Shown piece after piece: positions 26,812-35,815 of a stretch of 64,000 nucleotides of DNA. Origin of the DNA: Paenibacillus sp. 453mf (lineage in GTDB: Bacteria > Bacillota > Bacilli > Paenibacillales > Paenibacillaceae); contig NZ_FPAC01000001.1 in assembly GCF_900116105.1 (NCBI RefSeq), positions 486,862 to 550,861 on the forward strand, read 5' to 3'. A model generated the notes under the pieces. That model searched no databases and was not told where the DNA came from. It saw only the letters and a list, made by a program, of their open reading frames with translations. The number at the start of each line of letters is the position of its first letter. Position 1 is the stretch's first letter. The translations under genes and the position numbers were made by a program.

Positions 26812-26827
26812 TTGCACGATCTTGCAA
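26812..26827 (+). promoter_or_regulatory. Second imperfect palindrome downstream of the malT operator
   Basis: TTGCACGATCTTGCAA is palindromic at 12 of 16 positions (two mismatched pairs), centred 21 bp from the first operator, that is two helical turns. Confidence 0.35.
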
Positions 26828-26999
26828 TAACTCCTTTTCTTAAGCCATGGCACATTTTTAAGGAAGATGAAATCGCTTTTTTATCAATCTCAGTGTCACC
26901 GGCTTTATAAACATAGGATTTTGTAAGGGATTTCTGAATGCGATATCAACAGGGCATTCAGACCAAGCTGCACAATAAAAAACACAAGAGGTAACGCAT

Positions 27000-28664
27000 A
27001 TGAAAAAACTTCTGTCTTTTGAGTTTTGGCAAAAATTCGGTAAAGCCTTGCTAGTCGTCGTTGCCGTTATGCCGGCTGCAGGAATCATGATCTCTCTTGG
27101 TAAAGTGATCGCGATGTTTGCAGAGAATATTGCCTTCCTTGTCACCGTAGGTAGTGTCATGGAAAACCTGGGTTGGGGTATTATTAACAACCTTCATATC
27201 TTGTTTGCCGTCGCGATTGGTGGATCGTGGGCTAAAGAAAGAGCAGGAGGGGCATTTGCAGCACTCATCGCCTTCATTCTGATTAATATTACAACAGGTA
27301 CCATTCTGGGTGTATCAAATGATATGCTTAACCAGGAAGGTGCAACCACAACGACGCTGTTTGGGCAAATGATCACCGTAGATGGTTACTTCACCTCCGT
27401 ACTTGGTGCTCCTGCACTGAATATGGGTGTGTTCGTCGGTATTATTTCTGGTTTCCTTGGAGCCGTTGTATTCAATAAATACTACAACTATCGTAAGCTT
27501 CCAGAAGCTCTGGCATTTTTCAACGGTAAGCGATTCGTTCCGTTCGTTGTTATTCTGTGGTCTGTTATTGTTGCGGTAATCATGTCCGCTTTCTGGCCGT
27601 TTATCCAAACGGGAATTAACAGCTTCGGTAAATGGCTTGCGACTTCAGGTGAATCTGCACCATTCATTGCACCATTTCTGTACGGAACGCTGGAGCGTGT
27701 GCTGCTGCCATTCGGGCTTCACCACATGCTGACCATTCCAATTAACTACACAGAGCTTGGCGGTATTTATACAGTACTGACTGGCGGTAATGCTGGCGGC
27801 ACGGTTGCTGGACAAGATCCGCTCTGGCTTGCTTGGGCAAGTGACCTTGCCAATCTGCATGGTACGGATCCAATGGCGTATCAGCAGCTTATGGACTCCG
27901 TAACTCCAGCACGTTTCAAAGTAGGGCAAATGATTGCAGGCGCTGGTATTCTGATGGGTATTGCACTTGCGATGTATCGCAGAGTGGATAAGGACAAGCG
28001 TTCTAAATACAAATCCATGTTCTTGTCAGCTGGTCTTGCGGTATTCCTGACAGGAGTTACTGAGCCGCTTGAGTTTATGTTTATGTTTGCTGCTCCTGTA
28101 CTTTACGGTGTATATGCGGTCATTACTGGCCTTGCCTTCGGTATCGCTGATATTATTGATCTGAGACTTCATTCGTTCGGTATGATCGAGCTGCTGACTA
28201 GAATTCCGCTGTCGATCAATGCAGGCCTTGTTGCCGATATTATTAACTTTGTCATTACTACCGTTGTATTCTTTGCAGGCTCCTACTTTATCGCTTACTT
28301 CATGATTGGGAAATTTAAGATGGCTACACCAGGACGTCTTGGGAATTATACGGATGAAGAGTCCGATAAGACAGCGTCTACTGCAGAAGCTGCGGGAGAG
28401 AACATTCCTGCTGCTGCAACCGCTGGAGATGATCTCCCTGCCCAAATCATTGCCACGCTCGGCGGCCCATCCAATATTGTCGATGTGGATGCCTGCATGA
28501 CTCGCTTGCGGATTACTGTGAATGATGTGAATGCGGTGGGTAATGAAGAGGAATGGAAGAAGCTCGGAGCTCTTGGACTGATCAAGAAAGATAACGGAAT
28601 TCAAGCCATCTATGGTCCAAAAGCCGACGTTCTGAAGTCCGACATTCAAGACAGACTAGGGTGA
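27000..28664 (+). CDS. malT: PTS EIICB transporter, maltose/alpha-glucoside type
   Basis: A 554-residue sugar phosphotransferase permease. An N-terminal EIIC membrane domain (about residues 1-435; FWQKFGKALLVVVAVMPAAG, PFGLHHMLTIPINY, TEPLEFMFMFAAPVLYGVYA) is joined through an Ala/Glu-rich linker to a C-terminal EIIB domain with the phosphorylated Cys at about residue 499 (VDACMTRLRI). There is no EIIA domain, so it needs EIIA-Glc in trans. It belongs to the glucose/maltose group. The next gene, 7 nt on, encodes a MapP-like phosphatase, which points to maltose or a related disaccharide. ATG with AAGAGGT upstream. Confidence 0.9.
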   Translation: MKKLLSFEFWQKFGKALLVVVAVMPAAGIMISLGKVIAMFAENIAFLVTVGSVMENLGWGIINNLHILFAVAIGGSWAKERAGGAFAALIAFILINITTGTILGVSNDMLNQEGATTTTLFGQMITVDGYFTSVLGAPALNMGVFVGIISGFLGAVVFNKYYNYRKLPEALAFFNGKRFVPFVVILWSVIVAVIMSAFWPFIQTGINSFGKWLATSGESAPFIAPFLYGTLERVLLPFGLHHMLTIPINYTELGGIYTVLTGGNAGGTVAGQDPLWLAWASDLANLHGTDPMAYQQLMDSVTPARFKVGQMIAGAGILMGIALAMYRRVDKDKRSKYKSMFLSAGLAVFLTGVTEPLEFMFMFAAPVLYGVYAVITGLAFGIADIIDLRLHSFGMIELLTRIPLSINAGLVADIINFVITTVVFFAGSYFIAYFMIGKFKMATPGRLGNYTDEESDKTASTAEAAGENIPAAATAGDDLPAQIIATLGGPSNIVDVDACMTRLRITVNDVNAVGNEEEWKKLGALGLIKKDNGIQAIYGPKADVLKSDIQDRLG

Positions 28665-28671
28665 TTACAAT

Positions 28672-29487
28672 TTGAAGATTCTAACATTGAACACGCATGC
28701 CTGGATGGAGGAGGATCAGCTGACCAAGATTGATCAGCTGGCCGAGTTCATTCGCACACAGGATTTTGATATCATTGCGCTGCAGGAAGTGAATCAGTCA
28801 CAGCGTGAGGTACCATTGTCCGATGACGATCTGAAACACTTCTACGTTACAGATGATCAAGCGGTAGTGAAGGCAGATAATTATGCTCATGTATTGCGCG
28901 CTCAAATCGGTATGGATTATTACTGGACTTATATCCCGATCCATGTGGGATTTGAGAAGTATGATGAAGGACTTGCTTTCTTATCGAAAACTCCGATCCT
29001 TGATGCCTTTGAAGCCTATGTTTCCGAAATGAGGGACTATGACAATTACCGTACCCGCAAAATATTAGGGATCAAAACGGTCATCTCAGGAGAAGAAACC
29101 TGGTTTGTGAATGGTCATTATGGCTGGTGGCATGATGAGGAATCCTTCAGAGGACAATGGGATAACTCACTGGCTGTACTAGAGAAGGTGAAGGGTCAGC
29201 CGGCCTTCATTATGGGTGATTTTAATAATGCAGCTCATCTTGAAGGTGAAGGCTACGACTATGTTACACAGAGCGGATGGTATGACTGTTACGAGATGGC
29301 AGAAGAGAAGGATGAGGGTTATACCGTCGTGAAAGCCATCGCCGGCTGGGAGAATAATAAGCAGAAGCTGCGGATTGATTATGTATTCAGTAACCGTAAG
29401 CTTGCTGTTAAGTCCTCCAAGGTCGTACTGGATGGCAAACTCAGCCCGATTGTCTCTGATCACTCCGGTGTGGCTGTAACGATATAA
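28672..29487 (+). CDS. mapP: EEP-family phosphatase, probable maltose-6'-phosphate phosphatase
   Basis: A 271-residue endonuclease/exonuclease/phosphatase-fold protein. Metal and catalytic motifs in order: LTLNTHAWM, IIALQEVNQ, NGHYGWWHD, IMGDFNNAA, RIDYVFSN and SDHSGVAV. Enterococcus faecalis MapP, encoded next to malT, is reported to dephosphorylate maltose-6'-phosphate so that maltose phosphorylase can act; as I recall it is an EEP-family protein. The gene position right after the PTS permease and the missing 6-phospho-glucosidase support the same job here. The start is TTG at 28672, with a modest GGGTGAT ribosome site. A nuclease role cannot be excluded by motifs alone. Confidence 0.8.
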   Translation: MKILTLNTHAWMEEDQLTKIDQLAEFIRTQDFDIIALQEVNQSQREVPLSDDDLKHFYVTDDQAVVKADNYAHVLRAQIGMDYYWTYIPIHVGFEKYDEGLAFLSKTPILDAFEAYVSEMRDYDNYRTRKILGIKTVISGEETWFVNGHYGWWHDEESFRGQWDNSLAVLEKVKGQPAFIMGDFNNAAHLEGEGYDYVTQSGWYDCYEMAEEKDEGYTVVKAIAGWENNKQKLRIDYVFSNRKLAVKSSKVVLDGKLSPIVSDHSGVAVTI

Positions 29488-29515
29488 GTGTATTCGCAAT
29501 AAAATAGACCGGATC

Positions 29516-29568
29516 AATAAAAAGCACACGTTTCTGCAGGAAAGTTCTGCAGAGCGTGTGCTTTTTAT
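29516..29568 (+). terminator. mapP terminator
   Basis: AAAAAGCACACG...CGTGTGCTTTTT with an inner CTGCAG repeat; T-rich on both strands. Confidence 0.88.
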
Positions 29569-29573
29569 TTTCG

Positions 29574-29592
29574 CAGGATTTTGCATAATTCG
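29574..29592 (+). repeat. 19-bp repeat copy 1
   Basis: CAGGATTTTGCATAATTCG occurs here and again, identical and in the same orientation, at 63772-63790. Both lie next to the 3' end of an ABC exporter gene. Confidence 0.6.
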
Positions 29593-29625
29593 AATTTATT
29601 CTTTTTCGGACTATGCAAGTTCCGC

Positions 29626-31488
29626 TCAGATTGCTTGATGAAATTGACTGGTAAACAGCTTGTAATATCGGCCTTCCGGTCCGATGGCAAGCAGCTCCTC
29701 ATGCGTCCCTTGCTCAACAAGGCACCCCTGCTCCATATACAGAATGCGGTCCGCATCTTGAATAGTACTGAGCCGATGGGCAATTACAAAGCTGGTTCTG
29801 CCATGCATCAACGTCTTCATCGCTTCTTGAATATACATCTCGGTTCGGGTATCTACACTGCTGGTAGCTTCATCTAATATGAGGATGGCTGGATCTGCAA
29901 GTATTGCCCTTGCAATCGTGAGCAGCTGACGCTGACCATGGCTTAGATTGCTGCCTTCTGCACTGAGCTTCGTATCGTAGCCGTCCGGTAATCTACGAAT
30001 AAATCGATCGGCATTGGCCATTTCAGCAGCCTGTTTAATCTCTTCATCTGTTGCATCCAATCTTCCAAAGGCGATGTTGTCTCTGATGGTTCCAGAAAAA
30101 ACATGTGCATCCTGCAGCACCATACCGAGCTGCTTGCGTAAACTCTTCTTATCCAGTGTACGAATGGATTCGCCATCCACTAAGATATCCCCGCTCGCTG
30201 TATCGTAAAAGCGGGTAAGCAAATTGACGATTGTCGTCTTGCCTGCTCCAGTCGGCCCAACAAGGGCGATCTTCTCACCGGGATGAGCTTCAAAGCTAAT
30301 ATCCGTCAGAATCGGATTCTCCGGCTTATAATGAAAGCAGACCTGATCAAACTGAACAGAACCTTTGATATTCATAATCGTCTTGCCGCTATTGTGATCT
30401 TCCTTATCGTCCTCATACTCCGACTTCATATCCATAATCTCAAATACTCGCTCAGCACCGGCTACAGCAGATTGTATCAGATTGTACTGATTGGCAAGCT
30501 CCGAGATAGGACGACCGAACTGCTTGGAGTAGTTCAGGAAGCTGACGACAATCCCGACAGATACCATCTCATTCTGAAACACCATCCATCCGCCTACAGC
30601 AGCAATAAGCGCAAAGCTTAAGTTGTTGATGACGTTCATGAAGGGACCCATCATACCCGATACGATTTGAGCCTTGATTCCGACCTTGTTAAGCTGTTCG
30701 CTAATGTCCTTGAATCTTACGATTTCCTGCTCCTCCCGCCGGTACAGCTTGACGACCTTTTGGCCGCTGATTGTTTCTTCGATCATGCCATTCAATTGGC
30801 CGAGCTGCTGCTGTTGTCCTTTAAAATAAATACGTGTGAGCTTGACAATCTGACGGGTCGAGATCAGGACGAGCGGAATGCTGATCAGTGCGACCAGTGT
30901 AAGCGGCACATTCAGGCTGAGCATGATCAGGAAGGATCCGACAAGGGTAACAAGACTATTCAGCAGCTGGGTAACGCTTTGGTTGAGTGTATTTGATACG
31001 TTCTCAATATCATTCGTCGCCCGGCTCATCAGCTCACCATTGTTCCGCGTGTCAAAAAATTGAACCGGGAGGTCCTGATATTTGGCGAATAAATCGCTTC
31101 TGAGATGGAGTACCGTTTTTTGTGAGACACTGGTCATTACATAAGATTGAATCCAGGTAACGATACTGCCTAACAGATATATTGCAAGCATGATTAAGCA
31201 TAAACGAATCAGTCCTGTGTAATCTCCAGGAACAATATAATCATCGATTGCTACCCCGATTAGATAAGGTCCAGCCAAAGCGATCACTGCGCTTAGTATG
31301 GTGAACAGGTAGACGATAAGCAGGGCAGAACGCTGCTTGTTCAGATAATTCCATATTCGCTTGATGGTCGCCGCTGTATTCCTGGGTCTTACTTTAATTG
31401 AACCGGCGGGCTGTCCGCCAGCAGGTCCTCGCGGCCCAGGCCCTGGCATTGCAAAAGCGGGTTTGTTCATCTCCTGCTTATCAGACAT
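29626..31488 (-). CDS. ABC multidrug exporter subunit with intact catalytic Glu (BmrD/YheH-like)
   Basis: A 620-residue half-transporter: six membrane helices (about 40-330) and an ATPase domain. Walker A GPTGAGKTT, signature LSHGQRQ (noncanonical His for Gly), Walker B LILDEATSSVD with the catalytic Glu, and H-loop IAHRLST. The N-terminal tail is Pro/Gly-rich. The gene overlaps its partner by 8 bases. Together they match heterodimeric exporters such as BmrCD or LmrCD, where this subunit carries the working catalytic Glu and a degenerate signature. Substrate unknown, typically drugs or lipids. Confidence 0.92.
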   Translation of the reverse strand: MSDKQEMNKPAFAMPGPGPRGPAGGQPAGSIKVRPRNTAATIKRIWNYLNKQRSALLIVYLFTILSAVIALAGPYLIGVAIDDYIVPGDYTGLIRLCLIMLAIYLLGSIVTWIQSYVMTSVSQKTVLHLRSDLFAKYQDLPVQFFDTRNNGELMSRATNDIENVSNTLNQSVTQLLNSLVTLVGSFLIMLSLNVPLTLVALISIPLVLISTRQIVKLTRIYFKGQQQQLGQLNGMIEETISGQKVVKLYRREEQEIVRFKDISEQLNKVGIKAQIVSGMMGPFMNVINNLSFALIAAVGGWMVFQNEMVSVGIVVSFLNYSKQFGRPISELANQYNLIQSAVAGAERVFEIMDMKSEYEDDKEDHNSGKTIMNIKGSVQFDQVCFHYKPENPILTDISFEAHPGEKIALVGPTGAGKTTIVNLLTRFYDTASGDILVDGESIRTLDKKSLRKQLGMVLQDAHVFSGTIRDNIAFGRLDATDEEIKQAAEMANADRFIRRLPDGYDTKLSAEGSNLSHGQRQLLTIARAILADPAILILDEATSSVDTRTEMYIQEAMKTLMHGRTSFVIAHRLSTIQDADRILYMEQGCLVEQGTHEELLAIGPEGRYYKLFTSQFHQAI

Positions 31489-33226
31489 AAGATGATTCCT
31501 CCTTACGCTGAGAGCGATAAATATCCTGATAGACCTGGCTCGTCAGCATCAGCTCGTCATGGGTGCCCATGGCAGCGATTGATCCTTGCTCCAGCACAAT
31601 AATCTGATCCGCCCGCATGACTGACGAAATCCGCTGAGCGATAATCAGCCTTGTCGTATCTTTCATTTTCATCTCCAGAGCCTGCTGAATTCGAGATTCT
31701 GTCTTCAAATCGACCGCGCTGGTGCTGTCATCCAGAATTAATATGGATGGTTTCGTGAGTAGTGCTCTGGCTATAGATATCCGCTGCTTCTGTCCGCCGG
31801 ACAAATTGATGCCTCTTTGTCCAAGCAGCGTATCATATCCATGCTCCAGCTGTCGGATAAATGGGTCAGCTTCTGCGGCCGCTGCTGCACGAAGGATCTC
31901 TTCATCGGTTGCATCCGGGTTCCCATAGCGGATATTATCTCGAATGGTACCGCTGAACAGAAGAGCCTGCTGCATGACCATGGCCACTTCCTGTCTGAGG
32001 TAGTTAAGATCGAGATGCTGGACATTCACACCGTTCACGACAATTTCTCCACTGCTTGCTTCATATAATCGCGGAATCAGACTAACGAGCGAGGACTTGC
32101 CTGACCCTGTAGCACCGAGTATGGCCAAAGTCTCCCCTGGCTGAACAGTGAAGCTGATATCTCTTAATGTAAGGTCACCGCCATTAGAGCTGTACGCAAA
32201 AGATACATTTTTAAATTCAACACTGCCGCGCTTATCACCATCCGGATAAACAGGAGAGGAAGGATTAGCGATTTCGGATTTGGTCTCCAGCACTTCATTT
32301 ACGCGATCAGCCGATACCTTGGCACGCGATACAAAAGCCAGCATGTTGCTCAGCATCAGCATGGACATGAGCAGCTGGGTCACGTAGTTGATAAACGCGA
32401 TCAGCTTACCGATCTCAAGCCCCCCGCCCCAGTGCTGCAAGCCCCCAAACCATAACACGGCGACAATACTGAAGTTAAGAATCAGCGTCATCAGCGGCAT
32501 GTTCAGAGCCATCAGTCGATTGGCGCGAATTGCAGCGTCGGTATATTCCTCGTTTGCTGTACCAAATCTTTGCTGCTCATGACCTTTCCGAACGAAAGCC
32601 TTAATCACGCGAATGCCGGATAGATTCTCTTGAAGCACTGTATTGACGCTGTCCAGTTTGGACTGCATTTTGGTAAAGAGCGGAAATGAACGCTTCATTA
32701 ATATAAAGAGGATAAGGAAGAGTGCAGGTACGGATACGAACAAGATGGTGGTCAAGCTTGGGCTGAGCAGTATTGCCATTACAAGGCTGCCAATTAGCAG
32801 CAAAGGCGTCCGGACAAAGGTTCGAAGGATCATCTGCACAAAAGTCTGGAGCTGGACAACATCGTTGGTGAGACGGGTAATGAGTGAGCCTGTCTTCATC
32901 ACATCCAGATTAAGAAACGAGAAGGATTGGATACGTTCAAACAGTTTAATTCGCAGATCCTTGCCAAAGCTTTGGGAAGCGATACTGGAAAATATGCTGC
33001 ACCCTGCACCGCCGATCAGTCCGATGAGTGCTACTCCAATCATCAGCAGTCCCGTATCCCTGATATGGGCAAGATCATTTTTCATGATGCCTTCATCTAC
33101 GATGCTCGCCATAAGTCTCGGCTGGAGAAGATCCATGTACACTTCTAGCAGCATAAGCAGCGGAGCGAGGATGCTGGCCGCAAGATAAGGCTTCAAAAAT
33201 GGAAGCAGTCTGGACATAAAGTTCAC
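31481..33226 (-). CDS. ABC multidrug exporter subunit with degenerate site (BmrC/YheI-like)
   Basis: A 581-residue half-transporter: membrane domain (about 1-310) and ATPase. Walker A GATGSGKSS, canonical signature LSGGQKQ, but Walker B ends LILDDSTSAVD, with Asp replacing the catalytic Glu, and the H-loop reads IAQRISS, with Gln for His. These changes mark the non-hydrolysing site of heterodimeric exporters. It is the first gene of the pair and is translated ahead of the partner with an 8-base overlap. The promoter carries a palindrome in its spacer. Confidence 0.92.
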   Translation of the reverse strand: MNFMSRLLPFLKPYLAASILAPLLMLLEVYMDLLQPRLMASIVDEGIMKNDLAHIRDTGLLMIGVALIGLIGGAGCSIFSSIASQSFGKDLRIKLFERIQSFSFLNLDVMKTGSLITRLTNDVVQLQTFVQMILRTFVRTPLLLIGSLVMAILLSPSLTTILFVSVPALFLILFILMKRSFPLFTKMQSKLDSVNTVLQENLSGIRVIKAFVRKGHEQQRFGTANEEYTDAAIRANRLMALNMPLMTLILNFSIVAVLWFGGLQHWGGGLEIGKLIAFINYVTQLLMSMLMLSNMLAFVSRAKVSADRVNEVLETKSEIANPSSPVYPDGDKRGSVEFKNVSFAYSSNGGDLTLRDISFTVQPGETLAILGATGSGKSSLVSLIPRLYEASSGEIVVNGVNVQHLDLNYLRQEVAMVMQQALLFSGTIRDNIRYGNPDATDEEILRAAAAAEADPFIRQLEHGYDTLLGQRGINLSGGQKQRISIARALLTKPSILILDDSTSAVDLKTESRIQQALEMKMKDTTRLIIAQRISSVMRADQIIVLEQGSIAAMGTHDELMLTSQVYQDIYRSQRKEESSYV

Positions 33227-33279
33227 CTTTCAATATGGTTTAATAGTTATTTTTTTCTACTACAACGATATGCTGTTAA

Positions 33280-33306
33280 CTTATACGATATATCGTTTAA
33301 TGTCAA
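33280..33306 (-). promoter_or_regulatory. Exporter promoter with palindromic operator in spacer
   Basis: Minus strand: TTGACA (33306-33301), 15-bp spacer, TATAAG (33285-33280). The perfect palindrome ACGATATATCGT (33285-33296) overlaps the spacer and -10, and a half site ACGATA recurs at 33264-33269. Likely repressor site (PadR or TetR style); no regulator gene is adjacent. Confidence 0.55.
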
Positions 33307-33415
33307 TTGACTCATTCCTGTTTTTTATATAGCCAGGTCATATAGTTTGGATTCAGATTTGAGACAGGGATATGCCACATTGAATTAACAAAAATATAAT
33401 TTCTGCAAATATATA

Positions 33416-33453
33416 AATAAGCGTTTACACAGTAGTTATATTAGGTTTATTAT
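33416..33453 (+). promoter_or_regulatory. abfA promoter with cre-like site over the -35
   Basis: TTTACA (33424-33429), 18-bp spacer, TATTAT (33448-33453). AATAAGCGTTTACA (33416-33429) matches 12 of 14 cre positions and covers the -35, so CcpA repression is likely. Confidence 0.5.
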
Positions 33454-33520
33454 GGATACATAGTTGGATGAATTACTTTAATGGATTTATTATTTTATTA
33501 ATTCAATTGGAGGTAATATC

Positions 33521-35002
33521 ATGGTTAAAGTTGTTGTACATACGGATGTTCGAAAAAGTCAGATTAACAAAAATATCTATGGTCAATTCTCAGAGCATTT
33601 GGGACGCTGTGTATATGAGGGCATCTGGGTCGGTTACGATTCACCGATACCGAATACGGATGGGATTCGTAATGATGTAATTGGAGCACTGAAGGAATTG
33701 CAGGTTCCTGTACTTCGCTGGCCGGGCGGCTGCTTTGCTGACGAATATCACTGGCAGGATGGAATCGGTCCATATGAGAATCGTCCGCGTATGCTGAATA
33801 CACACTGGGGCGGTGTAGAAGAGAACAATCACTTTGGTACACATGAGTTCATGCGTTTGTGCGAGCTGATCGGAGCCGAGCCTTATATTTGCGGTAATGT
33901 GGGCAGCGGGACCGTCTATGAAATGCAGCAATGGGTTGAATATATGAACAACGGCGGTCAATCTCCAATGGCGAGTCTGCGGGCACAGAACGGAAGAGAA
34001 GAGCCTTGGAATGTTAAATATTTTGGTGTCGGTAATGAAAGCTGGGGCTGCGGCGGTAATATGAGACCTGAATATTACGCGGATCTGTATCGTCGTTATG
34101 CAACATACGTACGTAACTACACTTCCGAGTCTGTCTACAAAATCGCTTGCGGGCCGAATACAGCCGATTATCATTGGACAGAAGTGCTCATGCGTGAAGC
34201 GGGTAAATTTATGAATGGGCTGAGCCTTCATTATTACACAACAGGCACAGGCATCTGGGAGAAGAAGGGTAGTGCGACCGGCTTTACTGCGGAGGATTGG
34301 TTTACGACATTAAAAGCTACATTATATATGGAAGAATTAATTGTTAAGCACTCTGCCATCATGGATAAATATGATCCTGAGAAAAAGGTAGGTCTCATCA
34401 TCGATGAGTGGGGCACATGGTTTGAGGTTGAACCGGGGACGAACCCGGGCTTCCTGTATCAGCAAAACACACTGCGCGATGCGCTCGTTGCAGGTATTAA
34501 TCTTAACCTGTTCCATGAGTATTCAGATCGTGTCCAAATGTCGAACATCGCTCAGATCGTTAACGTGCTTCAGGCAATGATCCTGACAGAAGGTGCAAAT
34601 ATGGTTCTTACACCGACGTATCATGTATTTAACATGTTTAAGGTGCATCAGGATGCACATCTGCTGCAAACGCATTATGTGAGCCCTTCCTATTCCAATG
34701 GAACAGATGAGATACCGCAGCTGAGCATCTCTTCTTCGGTGGATGCGAACGGACATATTCATGTCTCTGCTTGTAATCTCAGCCATCAGGATTCCCTTAC
34801 CGTAGATTTGGATTTGGTAGGCTTAAGCGGAGCCGAGATTAGTGGTCAAGTGCTTACGGCTAGCGAGCTTGATGCTCACAACTCCCTTGGCAACCCAGAG
34901 CAAGTGGCGCCAAAAGCATTGGAAGGAATCACTGTAGAACAGAACGCTGTACGGTTCTCACTTCCAGCGGCTTCCGTTGCGGTGATCAAAATCGTCTCTT
35001 AA
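33521..35002 (+). CDS. abfA: Alpha-L-arabinofuranosidase, GH51
   Basis: A 493-residue intracellular (no signal peptide) GH51 enzyme that releases L-arabinose from arabino-oligosaccharides. The acid/base Glu is about residue 173 ([13 protein letters not shown]) and the nucleophile Glu about 296 ([10 protein letters not shown]). Other family landmarks: [39 protein letters not shown] and SLHYYTT. A C-terminal beta-sandwich ends the protein. Length is typical (about 495-505). ATG after GGAGG. No arabinose uptake genes are adjacent. Confidence 0.95.
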   Translation: MVKVVVHTDVRKSQINKNIYGQFSEHLGRCVYEGIWVGYDSPIPNTDGIRNDVIGALKELQVPVLRWPGGCFADEYHWQDGIGPYENRPRMLNTHWGGVEENNHFGTHEFMRLCELIGAEPYICGNVGSGTVYEMQQWVEYMNNGGQSPMASLRAQNGREEPWNVKYFGVGNESWGCGGNMRPEYYADLYRRYATYVRNYTSESVYKIACGPNTADYHWTEVLMREAGKFMNGLSLHYYTTGTGIWEKKGSATGFTAEDWFTTLKATLYMEELIVKHSAIMDKYDPEKKVGLIIDEWGTWFEVEPGTNPGFLYQQNTLRDALVAGINLNLFHEYSDRVQMSNIAQIVNVLQAMILTEGANMVLTPTYHVFNMFKVHQDAHLLQTHYVSPSYSNGTDEIPQLSISSSVDANGHIHVSACNLSHQDSLTVDLDLVGLSGAEISGQVLTASELDAHNSLGNPEQVAPKALEGITVEQNAVRFSLPAASVAVIKIVS

Positions 35003-35020
35003 GAAAGGGTGACTTCCAAG

Positions 35021-35302
35021 ATGACGACAAGATCTGAAACAGAGCTCTGCAAGGGCTGTACCGCAAGCGTCCATGTCAGTGAATCTGAGTTGGAGCAGCT
35101 GGAGGAAGCTTATACAGAGAGCAATACAGGCAAGGAGGAAGCCAGCCGTGAGCTATACAGAGAGCGCCTTGCCGCATGCAGAAGCTGTGATGGATTCATA
35201 TATGGGACGACCTGCCGATATTGTGGCTGTCTCATTCCGCTGAAGGCTAAGGTGCTGGAGGCGACATGTCCTTATCCTTTTGAGCCTAAGTGGGAGAGGT
35301 AA
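35021..35302 (+). CDS. Small Cys-rich protein, DUF6171-like
   Basis: A 93-residue protein with paired cysteines: CKGC near the start and CRSCDGF...CRYCGCLIPLKAKV...CPY near the end, suggesting a zinc-ribbon. I recall this pattern as DUF6171. The ATG at 35021 is chosen over GTG at 35009, since AAAGGGTG then acts as ribosome site. It follows abfA by 18 nt, so it is likely cotranscribed, although the link in function is unclear. Confidence 0.65.
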   Translation: MTTRSETELCKGCTASVHVSESELEQLEEAYTESNTGKEEASRELYRERLAACRSCDGFIYGTTCRYCGCLIPLKAKVLEATCPYPFEPKWER

Positions 35303-35327
35303 AAACAGACCAAAGGAAGCGTCAAGG

Positions 35328-35483
35328 GCCGGCTCTTGGGTGCTTCGTCAACGAATGCTCAAGTACGATCGTTCTTGGCCTGGAATGATAGGATTGAATT
35401 TTAAGTTGTAATCATTTCAGGCCAAATACGAACGCTGGCGCTTCTCCCTCTGAGCATTTCGTTTCCTTCGCATATGAGCCGGC
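35328..35483. repeat. Large imperfect inverted repeat (REP/MITE-like)
   Basis: Left arm 35328-35389 (GCCGGCTC ... CGAATGCTC ... GGCCTGGAATGAT) pairs with right arm 35411-35483 (ATCATTTCAGGCC ... GAGCATTTCG ... GAGCCGGC) around a 21-base AT-rich loop. No ORF. Part of the 513-base gap 35303-35815, which otherwise holds a second half copy, a hairpin CCCCCACC...GGTAGTGGGG (35495-35519) and a terminator. Confidence 0.7.
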
Positions 35484-35528
35484 AAAGAAGGAAGCCCCCA
35501 CCTATCCTAGGTAGTGGGGAGGGTAAAT

Positions 35529-35580
35529 AGGTCCGACACTGCACTTCTTGGTAGAAGCAGAGGTCGGACCTTTTTATTTT
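35529..35580 (+). terminator. Terminator inside the repeat-rich gap
   Basis: AGGTCCGAC...GTCGGACCT stem followed by TTTTATTTT. Confidence 0.85.
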
Positions 35581-35586
35581 GTGGGA

Positions 35587-35644
35587 GCCGGCTTGTGGGG
35601 TGCTGCGTCAACGAATGCTCGGGTCCAATCGTTCTTGGCCTTGG
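35587..35644 (+). repeat. Second copy of the left arm of the inverted repeat
   Basis: GCCGGCTTGTGGGGTGCTGC, GTCAACGAATGCTC and ATCGTTCTTGGCCT closely match 35328-35384 in the same orientation; the right arm is missing. Confidence 0.75.
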
Positions 35645-35815
35645 TGATTCTTGCTCCTCATCATTGGTGAATGTACATTGATGAGGTATAAAATGTATGG
35701 TGAAAAGCAATTTCATAATATTAATGAGTTATGAAATTGATGCAAATAATACAAATTAACCTATAATAAGGGTGTAGTGCCTTTTCAAGATCATTTTTCG
35801 AGAGAGGTGTTCGAT

